Shown here: positions 23,305 to 34,847 of the stretch, one piece after another
How positions within the stretch are numbered: position 1 is the stretch's first letter
Layout of the letters: every line of letters begins with the position of its first letter
Assembly (NCBI GenBank): GCA_026119855.1
Contig: JAOWBW010000764.1
Location: forward strand, 62,001 to 126,000
Direction: 5' to 3'
Length of the DNA: 64,000 bases
Origin: Campanula takesimana
Taxonomy: Eukaryota; Streptophyta; Magnoliopsida; Asterales; Campanulaceae
Program-made: the position numbers and the translations under genes
The notes under the pieces: generated by a model
The model's database searches: none
What the model was told of the DNA's origin: nothing
Seen by the model: only the letters and a program-made list of their open reading frames with translations

Positions 23305-24602
23305 GTACACTTAGTATTCTTTGTGACCAGCACAGGTGTACAACAACTTTTCATACAAGGCAAAACAGCCAGAGGACAACAGTAATCAAATCAGCAGATC
23401 AGAACCCAAGTTTCCGATCAACTTACTACTCAGTTCACAAAACAAGTTGCCGACGACATAACAATCAGCAAGGATAGTCTGGACTTTACTGGTAGTCAGG
23501 TTTCATCGTTCTACCTTAAAGTCAACTTTACCGATTGTCTTTGTCCTTTTTGTACTGTCTTATCTGAAAGTAGTTTATCTGCTATGTCATGATTACTGTG
23601 CCGTCTGACACATAGCTATTTTTAGCTCTACTCTGTCTCTACTTGCTTTTTGCAGGTAACCGGTTGAGACAAAGGGGTCTTTACCCATCATATTTTTCCA
23701 AGCATGCGTGTACTTTAAATCCCCGCCATTAATGCAAAAGATACCGTATTTAATGCTCCTCAACTACCCGGCTGGAAATTCAAATTGCATGCCTTCTTCT
23801 ACAAGACTCAAGTCATTAACTCCTCTTATAAATAGAGGACTTAGAGCATTGAAGAAAGTTGGTGAAAATAGTGCATTGAAGAGAGTTTATTGTTTAGAGC
23901 ATTCATTGAAGCTCAAACATTCCGTGTCCCAGAAATCATTAGACATTTATTAGGACATACACTTGTGCACAAACTCATCAACATTGTCAGTATTCCCGAA
24001 CTAGAATATTTTAAGGAATATGTTGCTTGAGTTAATCACACACCCACCTGAGTGAGATAAGTTCTTCTGGACTTGCCGCTAAAAAACACATGGTCAGTAT
24101 TTGTATCACGATCCATTAGTGATCTCTAGATTTTAGTCTTTGTATCTAGCAAAGCCGCACTTGTAATAGACTAGGGATATCTAATAGTGCTCTTAACCCA
24201 AATCCAAGTTCTGACCAAACTTGGTAGAGGACGTAGCAGTATTTACACTGTGAACCTCTCCAAATCATTGTGTCCCCTGTTACTTACTTTGTCCTTGCCG
24301 GTTGGAACTCTATCACTGGCAGATCGTACTTGTTCTTATTGATTCATTATATTTCCTTTGATCAATCTCTTGAAACTGCATTGAACTTTTAGAAACTATT
24401 TTGTGTTTAAACCAAGCTCTCAAAACCTTTTCATACTGATTTTGTGTGAGCAAAACTAAGTTATATCTTCTCCGCTGCGCTTACTGATAATGGTTTGCAA
24501 ACTAATAAGTGACTTTGCATTTATAAAGTGTTTCTTTGAATTTTTTTTAATTAGGCTATTCACCCCCCCTCTAGCCTATTTTCCTACCAATTGGGCCTAA
24601 CA
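23305..24602 (+). mobile_element. A: 3' LTR, lacking its first ~95 bases
   Basis: Homology to the 5' LTR begins at GGTACACTTAGTATTCTTTGTGACC and runs to GGGCCTAACA at 24602. The expected TGCTATTC start is absent and replaced by arm 2 of the inverted repeat. GTAAA (24603-24607) follows as the target duplication. The ORF at 23708-23953 matches the LTR ORF of the other copies and is not a gene. Confidence 0.9.
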
Positions 24603-25018
24603 GTAAAGGACGTAAATCATTTACCGATTGAACCTCTCCAAATAGCACGCATTCAATTCTTGTCATTTACTTTCAAGTTATTATCTTATCTTACTATTTG
24701 CTTGTTTACTCATTGTAGATTGATTGGATTGAATTGTGTTGTGTTTGTTATATCATTTGCCTTAGTTCCTTATTTCACCCACTTTGAGCCAAAATACTTA
24801 GAGTGTGTGTGCGCCCCCTTTATCATACTTTGCGCCTATTTACTTAACTAAATTCCGCTGTGCATTTCACTCACTCACTTAGGCGCATTTCATAATGCTT
24901 ATTTGATAAAGTGCGCATTTGCAATTGAGTTTATCAAGGGTACGAAAAGAATTTTAAAACAGCTATTCACCCCCCCTCTAGCTATTTTCCCTACCCTTAT
25001 TACCCTTTGGGACCAACA
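24603..25018 (+). mobile_element. C: 5' LTR, second part
   Basis: Resumes C's LTR (GTAAAGGACGTAAATC, equivalent to GTAGAGGACGTAGCAG in the A LTR) and ends GGGACCAACA at 25018. It contains TGCGCC words near 24811 and 24831 and the CACCCCCCCTCTAGC stretch common to the Sirevirus LTR ends here. The 24591-24851 ORF is LTR sequence. Confidence 0.85.
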
Positions 25019-25020
25019 AG

Positions 25021-25032
25021 TGGTATCAGAGC
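25021..25032 (+). other. C: primer binding site (initiator Met tRNA)
   Basis: TGGTATCAGAGC two bases after the 5' LTR of C. Confidence 0.9.
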
Positions 25033-25094
25033 AAACACCTTTATAAAACATTTTTTTTGTTTTTCAAGCTTAACAGCTTGGGTGCCGATTCGAT

Positions 25095-26092
25095 ATGGCA
25101 AACTCAAAACCTTCGGCAACTGCTAACTACACACATGTTCCAGTCTTTGATGAAGATCATTTTGACGTGTGGAAATTCAGCATCTTGACCCATCTTACCT
25201 CAATCGATGAAAGGCTTCATGACACCGTGGTTTATGGACCTTACATCCCAATGAAAGCGAATCCAAATCCGTGCACCAACGCTGCTCAACAAACCATCAA
25301 GACACCAAAGGAAGAATGGACTGAGGAAGAAACAAGAAGAGTTGCAAATGATGGCAAAGCAAGAAACATTCTCCTAAACACTCTAAGCACGGCTATGAAA
25401 CAACAAGTCATGCATTGTGCTACCGCCAATGAGTTATGGGTTGCTATTGAAGAGCATGTAGAAGGAGACACAGTTTGCAAGGAGAACAAGAGATACGAAG
25501 TGCAAAAGAGATTCAACAATTTCTCTCAACTCCCCGGTGAAACATTGAGACAGACTTATGAACGCTATTGTGAAATTATCAATCTCTGTATTTCACTTGG
25601 AAAGAAGTTCTCTAATAAGGAATTAAACACTAATTTCCTTGCTGCTTTTGGATCAAGATACCTACATAAATCTAGCGCCCGTGAAGACGCTGGAACTTTA
25701 GATGTATGGACATTAAGAAACCTTTATACAAATCTTAAGGTTTATGAGCTCAAACTTCAGCGCATTAGTGAAACTGAAGGAAAATCAAAATCCATTGCTA
25801 TGGTGGCACATAAAGAGGAAGCGCATGTGCCCGCGCCGGTACAAGATGAGAAAAGTTCGGATCCTAAAATTTCTACTTCTGTGCTATTAGACATGGATGA
25901 TGAAGACTTTGCTTTATTTGTGAATAGATTCCAGAAGTTCAGAAAATTCTCAAAACCCAGCTCATTCAACAAAGCTCAAGGATCTACAAGAAGAGCTCCT
26001 CCAAAGTTCACGAGGAGCACTGATTCTAAAAGAAAAGAAGACCTTGTTTATTTTAATTGCAGGAAACCAGGACACTTTGCTTCGAGCTGCCC
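25095..26092 (+). CDS. gag: C: Sirevirus gag, part 1 of 3
   Basis: Starts at MANSKPSATANYTHVPVF, 62 bases after the primer site, and contains the UBN2-type copia gag domain (FDEDHFDVWKFSILTHL, then EEWTEEETRRVANDGKAR, then ETLRQTYERYCEIINLC). It reaches the first zinc knuckle (YFNCRKPGHFASSC; the first position is Tyr where A has Cys) and is then interrupted by G2 at 26093. The reading frame continues at 34681 and 43671; the three parts sum to 2,409 bases (802 codons plus stop) with no internal stop seen. Gag would be the particle protein. The ORF as computed runs on into the G2 LTR, which is not gag. Confidence 0.92.
26088..26092. repeat. G2 target-site duplication, left copy (TGCCC)
   Basis: TGCCC precedes the G2 LTR and is repeated at 34676-34680 after G2, within the zinc-knuckle coding sequence of C. 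Confidence 0.95.
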
Positions 26093-28066
26093 TGTCACGA
26101 CCCGAAAACCCGTCTCTATTTTATTGATAAATAATTATTTATTTATTTATTTATTTGATTTAAATATTTATGTGTGCATTTTATATCTCATAATATTAAT
26201 TTGTGTTTAGCATTATTTGGTTGATATTGTGTTAAGTGGGTAGTAGGGAATTTAGTTTGGGTTATGTGTTAGTAGTGATGGGGCCTAAGTGTAACCTTTT
26301 TAAATAATTTTAACTACTCCCTCCCTACTCTTCCTTCTCCCTCACTCTCTTCCTCACCCTACTCCCTCTCTGCCAGCCTTCTCTCTCTCTTCCTTAGCTC
26401 AAGAAAAGGATCGTCGATAGGATCGCGTAGAACCAAAAATATTTGAATTCTGTCATCTTTGAGAAAATCCGGGTAAGTTTACTTTCCCCCATTTTATGTT
26501 AAAATGCTCATTCTATGTTCATATGATGATTTAGATGATATACATTGATCCTTGGTTGAGCTTTGAAGTGTTTGATTGATGACTCATTTTTTGATATTTG
26601 ATAAAGAGTTCATTATTGATTTATGGGATTTAATCTTGGCTTGGGTTGATAGATGATGATGTTTTGGTCCCTCTTAAGCTTAAATGTTGTTTGGGTACCT
26701 TGTTGATCTTGTGAGAAGTGTTGATTTTTGGTTGATTTGAGAAATGGTGAGAAACTTTGGTAAACCCAGCTGAAATCCCTCCCAGCCCGTCGACCGAGCG
26801 CCCGCCCGGGTTAGACCAGGCGCCCGCCCGCCTAGCCTTTTCCTGCGGCCAAACCTTCTAGGCAAATAAGCGCCCGCATGCCCCTATGCGCGCGCCCTCC
26901 CGCCCGCCTACTCTGGAAAATCTGCCTTTTGCTTGTTTAAGACTACGTGGCTTCCTAGTTTAAGTTTATTTACTCTAATTAACTTAAGTTAACATCGTGG
27001 AACACTTTATTAATTGGAATTTGTTCTTTTGTGAATAAAAAATGTTATGGAATTTGATTAAGTATCGTTTTGGGAATGTGGGCCATCTTTGATGTGTGGT
27101 TTGGATTGGTTTACCTTTGTGGTGATTTATTTGAAATGGTTCCCTACTTTGGAATCATTAGTTGTTTATCGTGCTAGTATTTTATTACTTAGCCTTTACT
27201 TAAAAGTCCAGATGGTTATTTGTGTATCGAGTCAGGCAATGGATAATGCTATAATGGCACAAGCCAAGTCCAGTATAGCATCGCCCATTGGTCCTTCTTT
27301 CCCCATCCAGATTGGCCTTGGATGGGATGAGCTAGCTCCCTTTGGTGAGTATTCTAGCTAGACGTTTTGGGTTTTGACTTTGTGTCATCTCCACTGCCCT
27401 TTGTGGCACGTTACTTTGTTATTGATTCCGGTACCGGGGGTTTTCTCTTCAGCTTTCATGCTACTATGAAGATGTTGATTGTTGATTATTGAAGCTGCGC
27501 AGCGACCTTTATTTGGTTATATCAGTTGGGAAACCTTGGCTAATATCCTTTGTTACTTGTTTATTTCCGCTGCTATCTGTTAATTGATAAATGCTATATG
27601 CTAAGTGATATTTATTATTGTTGTTGCTTATTGCATCATAGCATGTCATGTAGTTGCATTAGTAACTTATTGAGATTTATCTCACCCCTTTTCTTTTATC
27701 TTTGTTTTTCCTTAACCCCCCCCCCAAGAGGAAAGGATTAGACTCGCTGATCACGAGGAGGACGTCGCGAGGGTTGAGCTTTATGGGCAAGTTGTTATTG
27801 GTGGGTTTACATTACATAAATGTGTAACCTTTTTGGGAATAGTTGTACCAAACATGACGTCATTAGAATTTGTATATTTAATTATTTTGGGTGTGAGCTT
27901 ATGGAGCTTACACTAGTTTATATTTTGTTGTTCAAGTTGGATTTCAAAACTTTGTGTTATCATATTTTGGTATAAAAGGAAATTTTTATCTTCATTATTT
28001 TAGAGTCTTTGTCTAAGTCGACATCCAGCTCGCGTACTCCGGGCCCGCGGGGTCGGGGTCGCGACA
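26093..28066 (+). mobile_element. G2: 5' LTR
   Basis: Starts TGTCACGACCCG and ends GGTCGCGACA. It carries the conserved block GGATCGTCGATAGGATCG (26408-26425), a C tract near 27716-27725 and a GCGCCCGCCCG cluster. No gene inside; ORFs at 27089 and 27550 recur in the 3' LTR. Confidence 0.95.
26796..26910. repeat. GCGCCCGCCCG word cluster (G2 LTRs)
   Basis: Five or more GCGCCCGCC / GCGCGCGCCC words within 115 bases, 703-817 bases into the LTR; repeated in the 3' LTR at about 33403-33515 with several base changes. Confidence 0.85.
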
Positions 28067-28068
28067 GT

Positions 28069-28080
28069 TGGTATCAGAGC
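28069..28080 (+). other. G2: primer binding site (initiator Met tRNA)
   Basis: TGGTATCAGAGC two bases inside the 5' LTR end. Confidence 0.9.
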
Positions 28081-28186
28081 TATAGTTTAGCTCTAAGTAT
28101 AAGTCTAGGTGGACTAGTATAACCTAGGAGGGTAGTTGTGTTCGGAGTGAGTAACGGTTGATGTTTTATGCAGGTAATTATTCACA

Positions 28187-29188
28187 ATGGCTAGAAGAAG
28201 AACGGGTGAAGGTTCTAGTGGGTCTCAGAATCAGAATGATCTTCGGGAAGAGAACCGTGCTATGTTCCAAGGCATGTTTGAGGCGGCCATGAAGGCAATT
28301 CATGACCAAGGGCCAAGAGAGGAGCATGTGCCACCTCCGCGTTACGGGTTGGAGCAATTTCTGAAATTAAAACCAAGAGAGTTTGATGGTGAGCCCGATA
28401 TGAAGAAGGCCGAACTATGGATCGAGTCAATGGAGAAAATCTATGATGTGTTTGGGTGCACGAACGAGGATAGAGTCCGGTTCGCGGCTTATAAGATTAT
28501 GGGTGCCGCCGAGCATTGGTGGAAAGGAGTTAAAGCGAGTTGGGATGATACCCATACAGTGTATGCATGGGAATTGTTTGTGCGGAAGTTCAAAGAGCAT
28601 TTTATCCCGGTAGTGGACCAGAACCGAAAGGAGATCGAGCTTCTCAACTTGGAGCAAGGTTTGTTGTCTATAGCTCAGTACTCGGCTAAGTTCACAGAAT
28701 TAGCCCGGTATTGTGACTATCTTGTGAGGACCGAAGAACAGAAAGCTATGAGATTCATCCGGGGTTTGAAGACTTCTATCCGCACTCAGCTTATAGCCCA
28801 GAGGATTGTGACATTCCAGGATGCGGTAGACCGTGCATACTTAATCAAGCAAGATATAGAGGATCATAAGAAAAAGGTCGAGGTGACTAACACTAGCAAG
28901 CAGGGAGGGCAGAGCAAGCCACAATCCCGTTCTAATAACCGAGGTAATTTTGGGGGACAATCTCAGTCCCGAGGGCAACCAATCCCAAGGAACCCGGGCA
29001 CTACTGCCGGGAACCAAGGGAACCAAAATAGGAGACTCTGTTCATATTGCCAAAGGGGAGGACACTCGGAGGACCAGTGTTGGAAGAAACAGGGGAAATG
29101 TATTAACTGTGGGCAGTTAGGGCATTTTGTGAAGGATTGCCCGAGATTCAGAGGTCAACCGACTGGGGTAGGAGCTGGGGCTCTATAG
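28187..29188 (+). CDS. gag: G2: gag, ends at in-frame TAG
   Basis: A 333-codon frame from MARRRTGEGSSGS. The gag domain spans roughly residues 60-210 (AELWIESMEKIYDVFGC; AAEHWWKGVKASWDD; FVRKFKEHFIPVVDQN). It is followed by a basic Gln/Arg-rich linker and two CCHC knuckles, CSYCQRGGHSEDQC and CINCGQLGHFVKDC. The terminating TAG at 29186-29188 stands where G1 has a Gln codon, and the same frame continues into protease, so the stop is probably decay and not a regular gag terminus. Gag would assemble the cytoplasmic particle. Confidence 0.93.
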   Translation: MARRRTGEGSSGSQNQNDLREENRAMFQGMFEAAMKAIHDQGPREEHVPPPRYGLEQFLKLKPREFDGEPDMKKAELWIESMEKIYDVFGCTNEDRVRFAAYKIMGAAEHWWKGVKASWDDTHTVYAWELFVRKFKEHFIPVVDQNRKEIELLNLEQGLLSIAQYSAKFTELARYCDYLVRTEEQKAMRFIRGLKTSIRTQLIAQRIVTFQDAVDRAYLIKQDIEDHKKKVEVTNTSKQGGQSKPQSRSNNRGNFGGQSQSRGQPIPRNPGTTAGNQGNQNRRLCSYCQRGGHSEDQCWKKQGKCINCGQLGHFVKDCPRFRGQPTGVGAGAL

Positions 29189-32100
29189 GGTCAGAAAAGA
29201 GATGCTGCGGGGAAGTTCAAGGTCCAAGGAAGGGTATTTGCCATGAATAAACAACAAGCTACCGATGATCCTTCTGTTATTGGAGGTATTGTTTCTGTGT
29301 TTAATGTGAGCGCCCGCGCGTTAGTAGATCCAGGATCATCTCATTCTTACATTTCTGTGCAATTTGCTTCTTTACTAAATGCTGCATCTGAGTCTTTTCC
29401 CTATGTGTTAGAGGTGTCAACTCCTATGGGAGAGTGTTTGGCGACCGATAGAGTATTTCGTGCTTATGATGTGCTTATATGTGGTCGTGTCTTGTGTGCG
29501 GACTTGGTAGTCCTTCCGATTCAAGATTTTGATGTTATTTTGGGTATGGACTGGTTGAGCAAGTTTCATGCTTCTGTTGATTGTCGTAGGAAGGTTGTTA
29601 ATTTCTCTATTCCTGATGTGCCTAAATTTGTTTTTGAGGCTATGCCTTTGGGTAGGAATATTCGTATCATTTCTTATGTGAAAGCTAGGAGATTGTTGCA
29701 CCGTGGTTGCAAGGGGTACTTGGCTAGTGTGCTTGATACTAGGAAAGAATCCCCTAGTTTGGAGAGTGTTCGGGTAGTTAGAGAATTTCCCAATGTTTTC
29801 TCTTCTGAATATGATATGCCTCCCGATCGTGAAATAGAGTTTTGTATAGACCTTTTGCCGGGTACGGCTCCGATTTCAAAGGCACCGTATAGGTTGGCTC
29901 CCGCAGAGTTGAAGGAACTAAAGGTTCAGTTGCAAGAGTTGCTTGATCGAGGGTTTATCCGCCCTAGTGTTTCCCCGTGGGGAGCACCGGTTTTGTTTGT
30001 GCGGAAGAAAGACGGTTCTTTGAGATTGTGTATTGATTACCGAAAATTGAATCAGGTTACAGTGAAGAACAAGTATCCCCTACCTCACACTGATGATTTA
30101 TTTGATCAGCTTCAAGGGTCCGTGGTGTTTTCTAAACTTGATTTGAGGAGTGGGTACCATCAGTTGAAGATTCGATCGGAGGATATTCCGAAGACTGCCT
30201 TTCGCACTCGCTATGGTCATTACGAGTTCTTGGTTATGCCGTTTGGGTTGACTAACGCGCCTGCCGTGTTTATGGATTTGATGAACCGGGTTTTCCATCC
30301 TTATCTTGATTCGTTCGCGGTGGTCTTCATCGACGACATTCTTGTCTACTCTAAATCTCGAGAGGAGCACGAGCAACACTTGAGGACAGTTTTATCCATT
30401 CTTGCGAGGGAGCAGTTGTTTGCGAAGTTTAGTAAATGCGAATTTTGACTCGAGAAGGTTTCATTTCTGGGTCATGTTATTTCGAAAGATGGGATTTCTG
30501 TGGATCCTTCAAAGATAGAAGCCATAGTGGATTGGAAGATACCCGAGTCAGTGACCGAGATCAGAAGTTTTCTGGGTTTAGCTGGGTATTACAGAAGGTT
30601 TATAGAAGGGTTTTCGAGGATTGCTACTCCGATGACTCAGCTGACCCGGAAGGATGTACCGTTTATGTGGAGTGAAAAATGTCAAAGTAGCTTTGAGGAA
30701 TTAAAGAAGAGATTAACTACGGCTCCTATTCTTGCGTTACCAAATGGAAATGACGATTTAGTAATTTACAGTGATGCTTCGAAAGAGGGTTTGGGTTGTG
30801 TTTTGATGCAGAATGGAAAAGTAATTGCTTATGCTTCGAGGAAGTTGACCCCTAGTGAACAGAATTACCCTACTCATGATATAGAGTTGGCTGCGGTAGT
30901 CTTTGCATTGCATAAGTGGAAGCATTACCTATATGGGGCGAAGTTTGAGATTTTTACCGATCACAAGAGTTTGAAATACCTCTTCTCTCAAAAGGAATTG
31001 AACAACCGGAAGCGTAGGTGGATGGATCTTTTAAAAGATTATGATTGCACCATTTCGTACCATCCGGGCAAAGCAAATGTGGTAGCTGATGCGATCAGTC
31101 GGAAGTCTTATGTGGCATCAATGATGATTAGTGAATGGAAATTGCTAGAGGATGCTTGAGATTGGTGTCCTCGCGAATCAAGACGTGGGGCGATTTTTGC
31201 GAATATTAGGGTATCTCCGACCCTAATTCAACAAATAAAGGATACTCAGAAGGATGACCCAGAGTTGAAGAAGATTATGAATAATGCTCGGGATAGACAT
31301 TATGTTGACTTCCAGCTTGACTCCGGGGGAGTGTTGACTTATCGTAGCATATTTTGTGTGCCGAATATCGGTGGGATTAAACAGCGAGTTCTTGACGAGG
31401 GTCACAAATCCCGGTATACCATTCATCCCGGGAGTACGAAGATGTATCAGGATTTAAAAAAACAATTTTGGTGGATTAACATGAAGAGGGAAATTGCAGA
31501 ATATGTGTCGAAATGTTTGACCTGTCAACAAGTTAAAGCAGAACATCAGAGACCCGCAGGGCTACTTCAGCCTCTTGAGATACCCGAGTGGAAGTGGGAA
31601 CACATTACGATGGATTTTGTAACTGGGATACCCAGGACTCGTAGGAGGTTCAATGCAGTTTGGGTGATTGTGGATAGGTTGACCAAATCTTCTCATTTCT
31701 TACCCATTGACATTTCCTATTCGATGGAGAAACTTGCGAATTTGTATATTCATGAGATTGTCAGATTACATGGTGTTCCAGTTAGTATTGTGTCAGACAG
31801 AGATCCCAGGTTTACATCCCGATTTTGGCAAGCGTTACAGAAGGCTTTGGGTAACGATTTGAGGTTTAGCACCGCATTTCATCCTCAGACTGACGGTCAG
31901 TCTGAAAGAACCATCCAGATTCTCGAGGATATGTTACGGGCTTGCACAGTTGACTTTCCAGATTCGTGGGATACCCATCTACCGCTTGCAGAGTTCGCCT
32001 ACAATAATAGTTATCAGTCGAGTATTCAGATGGCACCGTATGAGGCTTTGTATGGGAGGAAATTCCGGTCACCTATTTGTTGGGACGAGGTTGGGGAAGA

Positions 32101-32665
32101 AAAACTTTGAGGTGTTGACATGATTCAGGACTCGGTGGAAAAGGTTAAAATTATTCGGGATCGATTGAAGACGGCCCAGAGTCGACAGAAGAGCTACGCC
32201 GATCATCAAAGACGAGATCTTAGTTTTCAGACCGGAGACTTCGTGTTCTTAAAGGTATCTATGAAAGTGGGCATTCGAAGGTTCGGGAAGAAAGGTAAAT
32301 TGGCTCCGAGGTTTGTTGGACCGTTTGAGATTTTGAGGAAAGTGGGACTTCTAGCATATCGGCTTGCGTTACCATCTTCTTTGGACCGGTTACATAACGT
32401 TTTTCACGTTTCTATGCTTCGGAAGTATGTTCATGATCCATCTCACGTGTTACTGAGGGTACCGGAGGATATAGAGCCTGATATGACCTACGAGGAACGA
32501 CCGGTTCGGATTCTTGATTCCAAAGTCCAAGAGTTGAGAAGCAAAAGCATTCTGTTGGATAGAGTTCTTTAGAGGAATCACAATGTTGAAGAATCGACTT
32601 GGGAGCTTCGAGAGGAGATGGAGCGTAGATATCCGTGGCTTTTTAATTCGGGTAAGTCTCGTTAA
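29189..32665 (+). pseudogene. pol: G2: pol polyprotein with four in-frame stops
   Basis: One reading frame, in phase with gag, carries protease (ALVDPGSSHSYIS), RT (YRKLNQVTVKNKYPLP; FIDDILVYS), RNase H (YSDASKEGLGCVL; DHKSLKYLF), integrase zinc finger (CLTCQQVKAEHQRP), core (MDFVTGIP; SDRDPRF; HPQTDGQSERTIQ) and a chromodomain-like tail, ending at TAA 32663-32665. It is broken by TGA 30446-30448 (after RT), TGA 31157-31159 (after RNase H), TGA 32108-32110 and TAG 32570-32572. There is no frameshift. Three of these stops, and the TAG in gag, differ from the G1 codon by a single C-to-T or G-to-A change. It cannot make a full polyprotein. Confidence 0.94.
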
Positions 32666-32680
32666 AATTCGGGTCGAATT

Positions 32681-32699
32681 TTCTTTAAGGGGGAGTGAA
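32681..32699 (+). other. G2: polypurine tract
   Basis: TTCTTTAAGGGGGAGTGAA immediately before the 3' LTR, the same as in G1. Confidence 0.88.
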
Positions 32700-34675
32700 T
32701 GTCACGACCCGAAAACCCGTCTCTATTTTATTGATAAATAATTAATTATTTATTTATTTATTTGATTTAAATATTTATGTGTGCATTTTATATCTCATAA
32801 TATTAATTTGTGTTTAGCATTATTTGGTTGATATTGTGTTAAGTGGGTAGTAGGGAATTTAGTTTTGGTTATGTGTTAGTAGTGAGGGGGCCTAAGTGTA
32901 ACCTTTTTAAATATTTTTAACTACTCCCTCCCTACTCTTCCTTCCCCTCACTCTCTTCCTCACCCTACTCCCTCTCTCCCAGCCTTCTATCTCTCTTCCT
33001 TAGCTCAAGAAAAGGATCGTCGATAGGATCGCGTAGAACCAAAAATATTTGAATTCCGTCATCTTTGAGAAAATCCGGGTAAGTTTACTTTCCCCCATTT
33101 TATGTTAAAATGCTCATTCTATGTTCATATGATGATTTAGATGATATACATTGATCCTTGGTTGAGCTTTGAAGTGTTTGATTGATTACTCATTTTGTGA
33201 TATTTGATAAAGAGTTCATTATTGATTTATGGGATTTAATCTTGGCTTGGGTTGATAGATGATGATGTTTTGGTCCCTCTTAAGCTTAAATGTTGTTTGG
33301 GTACCTTGTTGATCTTGTGAGAAGTGTTGATTTTTGGTTGATTTGAGAAATGGTGAGAAACTTTGGTAAACCCAGCTGAAATCCCTCCCAGCCCGTCGAC
33401 CGAGCGCCCGCCCGGGTTGGACCAGACGCCCGCCCGCCTAGCCTTTTCCTGCGGCCAAACCTTCTGGGCAAATAAGCGCCCGCCTGCCCCTATGCGCGTG
33501 CCCGCCTGCTCGCCTGCTCTGGAAAATCTGCCTTTTGCTTGTTTAAGACTACGTGGCTTCCTAGTTTAAGTTTATTTACTCTAATTAACTTAAGTTAACA
33601 TCGTGGAACACTTTATTAATTGGAATTTGTTCTTTTGTGAATAAAAAATGTTATGGAATTTGATTAAGTATCGTTTTGGGAATGTGGGCCATCTTTGATG
33701 TGTGGTTTGGATTGGTTTACCTTTGTGGTGATTTATTTGGAATGGTTCCCTACTTTGGAATCATTAGTTGTTTATCGTGCTAGTATTTTATTACTTAGCC
33801 TTTACTTAAAAGTCCAGCTGGTTATTTGTGTATCGAGTCAGGCAATGGATAATGCTATAATGGCACAAGCCAAGTCCAGTATAGCATCGCCCATTGGTCC
33901 TTCTTTCCCCGTCCAGATTGGCCTTGGATGGGATGAGCTAGCTCCCTTTGGTGAGTATTCTAGCTAGACGTTTTGGGTTTTGACTTTGTGTCATCTCCCC
34001 TGCCCTTTGTGGCACGTTACTTTGTTATTGATTCCGGTACCGGGGGTTTTCTCTTCAGCTTTCATGCTACTATGAAGATGTTGATTGTTGATTATTGAAG
34101 CTGCGCAGCGACCTTTATTTGGTTATATCAGTTGGGAAACCTTGGCTAATATCCTTTGTTACTTGTTTATTTCCGCTGCTATCTGTTAATTGATAAATGC
34201 TATATGCTAAGTGATATTTATTATTGTTGTTGCTTATTGCATCATAGCATGTCATGTAGTTGCATTAGTAACTTATTGAGATTTATCTCACCCCTTTTCT
34301 TTTATCTTTGTTTTTCCTTAAACCCCCCCCCCCAAGGAGGAAAGGATTAGACTCGCTGATCACGAGGAGGACGTCGCGAGGGTTGAGCTTTTTGGGCAAG
34401 TTGTTATTGGTGGGTTTACATTACATAAATGTGTAACCTTTTTGGGACTAGTTGTACCAAACTTGACGTCATTAGAATTTGTATATTTAATTATTTTGGG
34501 TGTGAGCTTATGGAGCTTACACTAATTTATATTTTGTTGTTCAAGTTGGATTTCAAAACTTTGTGTTATCATATTTTGGTATAAAAGGAAATTTTTATCT
34601 TCATTATTTTAGAGTCTTTGTCTAAGTTGACGTCCAGCTCGCGTATTCTGGGCCCGCGGGTTCGGGGTCGCGACA
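32700..34675 (+). mobile_element. G2: 3' LTR
   Basis: TGTCACGACCCG to GGGTCGCGACA, 1,976 bp, near-identical to 26093-28066 with scattered, mostly transition differences. Followed by TGCCC. Confidence 0.95.
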
Positions 34676-34680
34676 TGCCC

Positions 34681-34847
34681 AATTCCCAAATTTGAGTACA
34701 TGCAGAAGAAGAACAACCATACTCCCAAGTTCACTCCCAAATTCACTCGTCACAAGGGAATGGTTGCTGAAGAAGAATCACCAGCAAATAAGGAGAACAC
34801 TTGGATTGAAATAGACTCAGAAGAGAGCGATGAAGATTGTGATGATG
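34681..34847 (+). CDS. gag: C: Sirevirus gag, part 2 of 3
   Basis: A 167-base island between G2 and E that continues C's gag frame after the first zinc knuckle, with wording IPKFEYMQKKNNHTPKF and an acidic stretch DSEESDEDCDD. It ends at the TGATG target site of E (34843-34847). Phase agrees with parts 1 and 3 when both insertions are left out. Confidence 0.88.

Larger units (their letters stand above)
26093..34675 (+). mobile_element. G2: complete Ty3/gypsy chromovirus (Tekay/Del-like)
   Basis: An 8.58-kb plus-strand element with LTRs of 1,974 and 1,976 bp, an initiator-Met primer site, gag-pol in one frame, a polypurine tract and a perfect TGCCC duplication. Its proteins are closely similar to those of G1, but its LTRs are only partly similar and carry a different GC word cluster. 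Five in-frame stops show it is inactive. Confidence 0.95.

Noticed and set aside
13197..29341. Protease active site DPG in place of DSG/DTG in G1 and G2 as a novelty
   Set aside because: Both copies share it, and I recall similar wording in Tekay/Del-type elements, so it is probably a lineage trait and not a defect.
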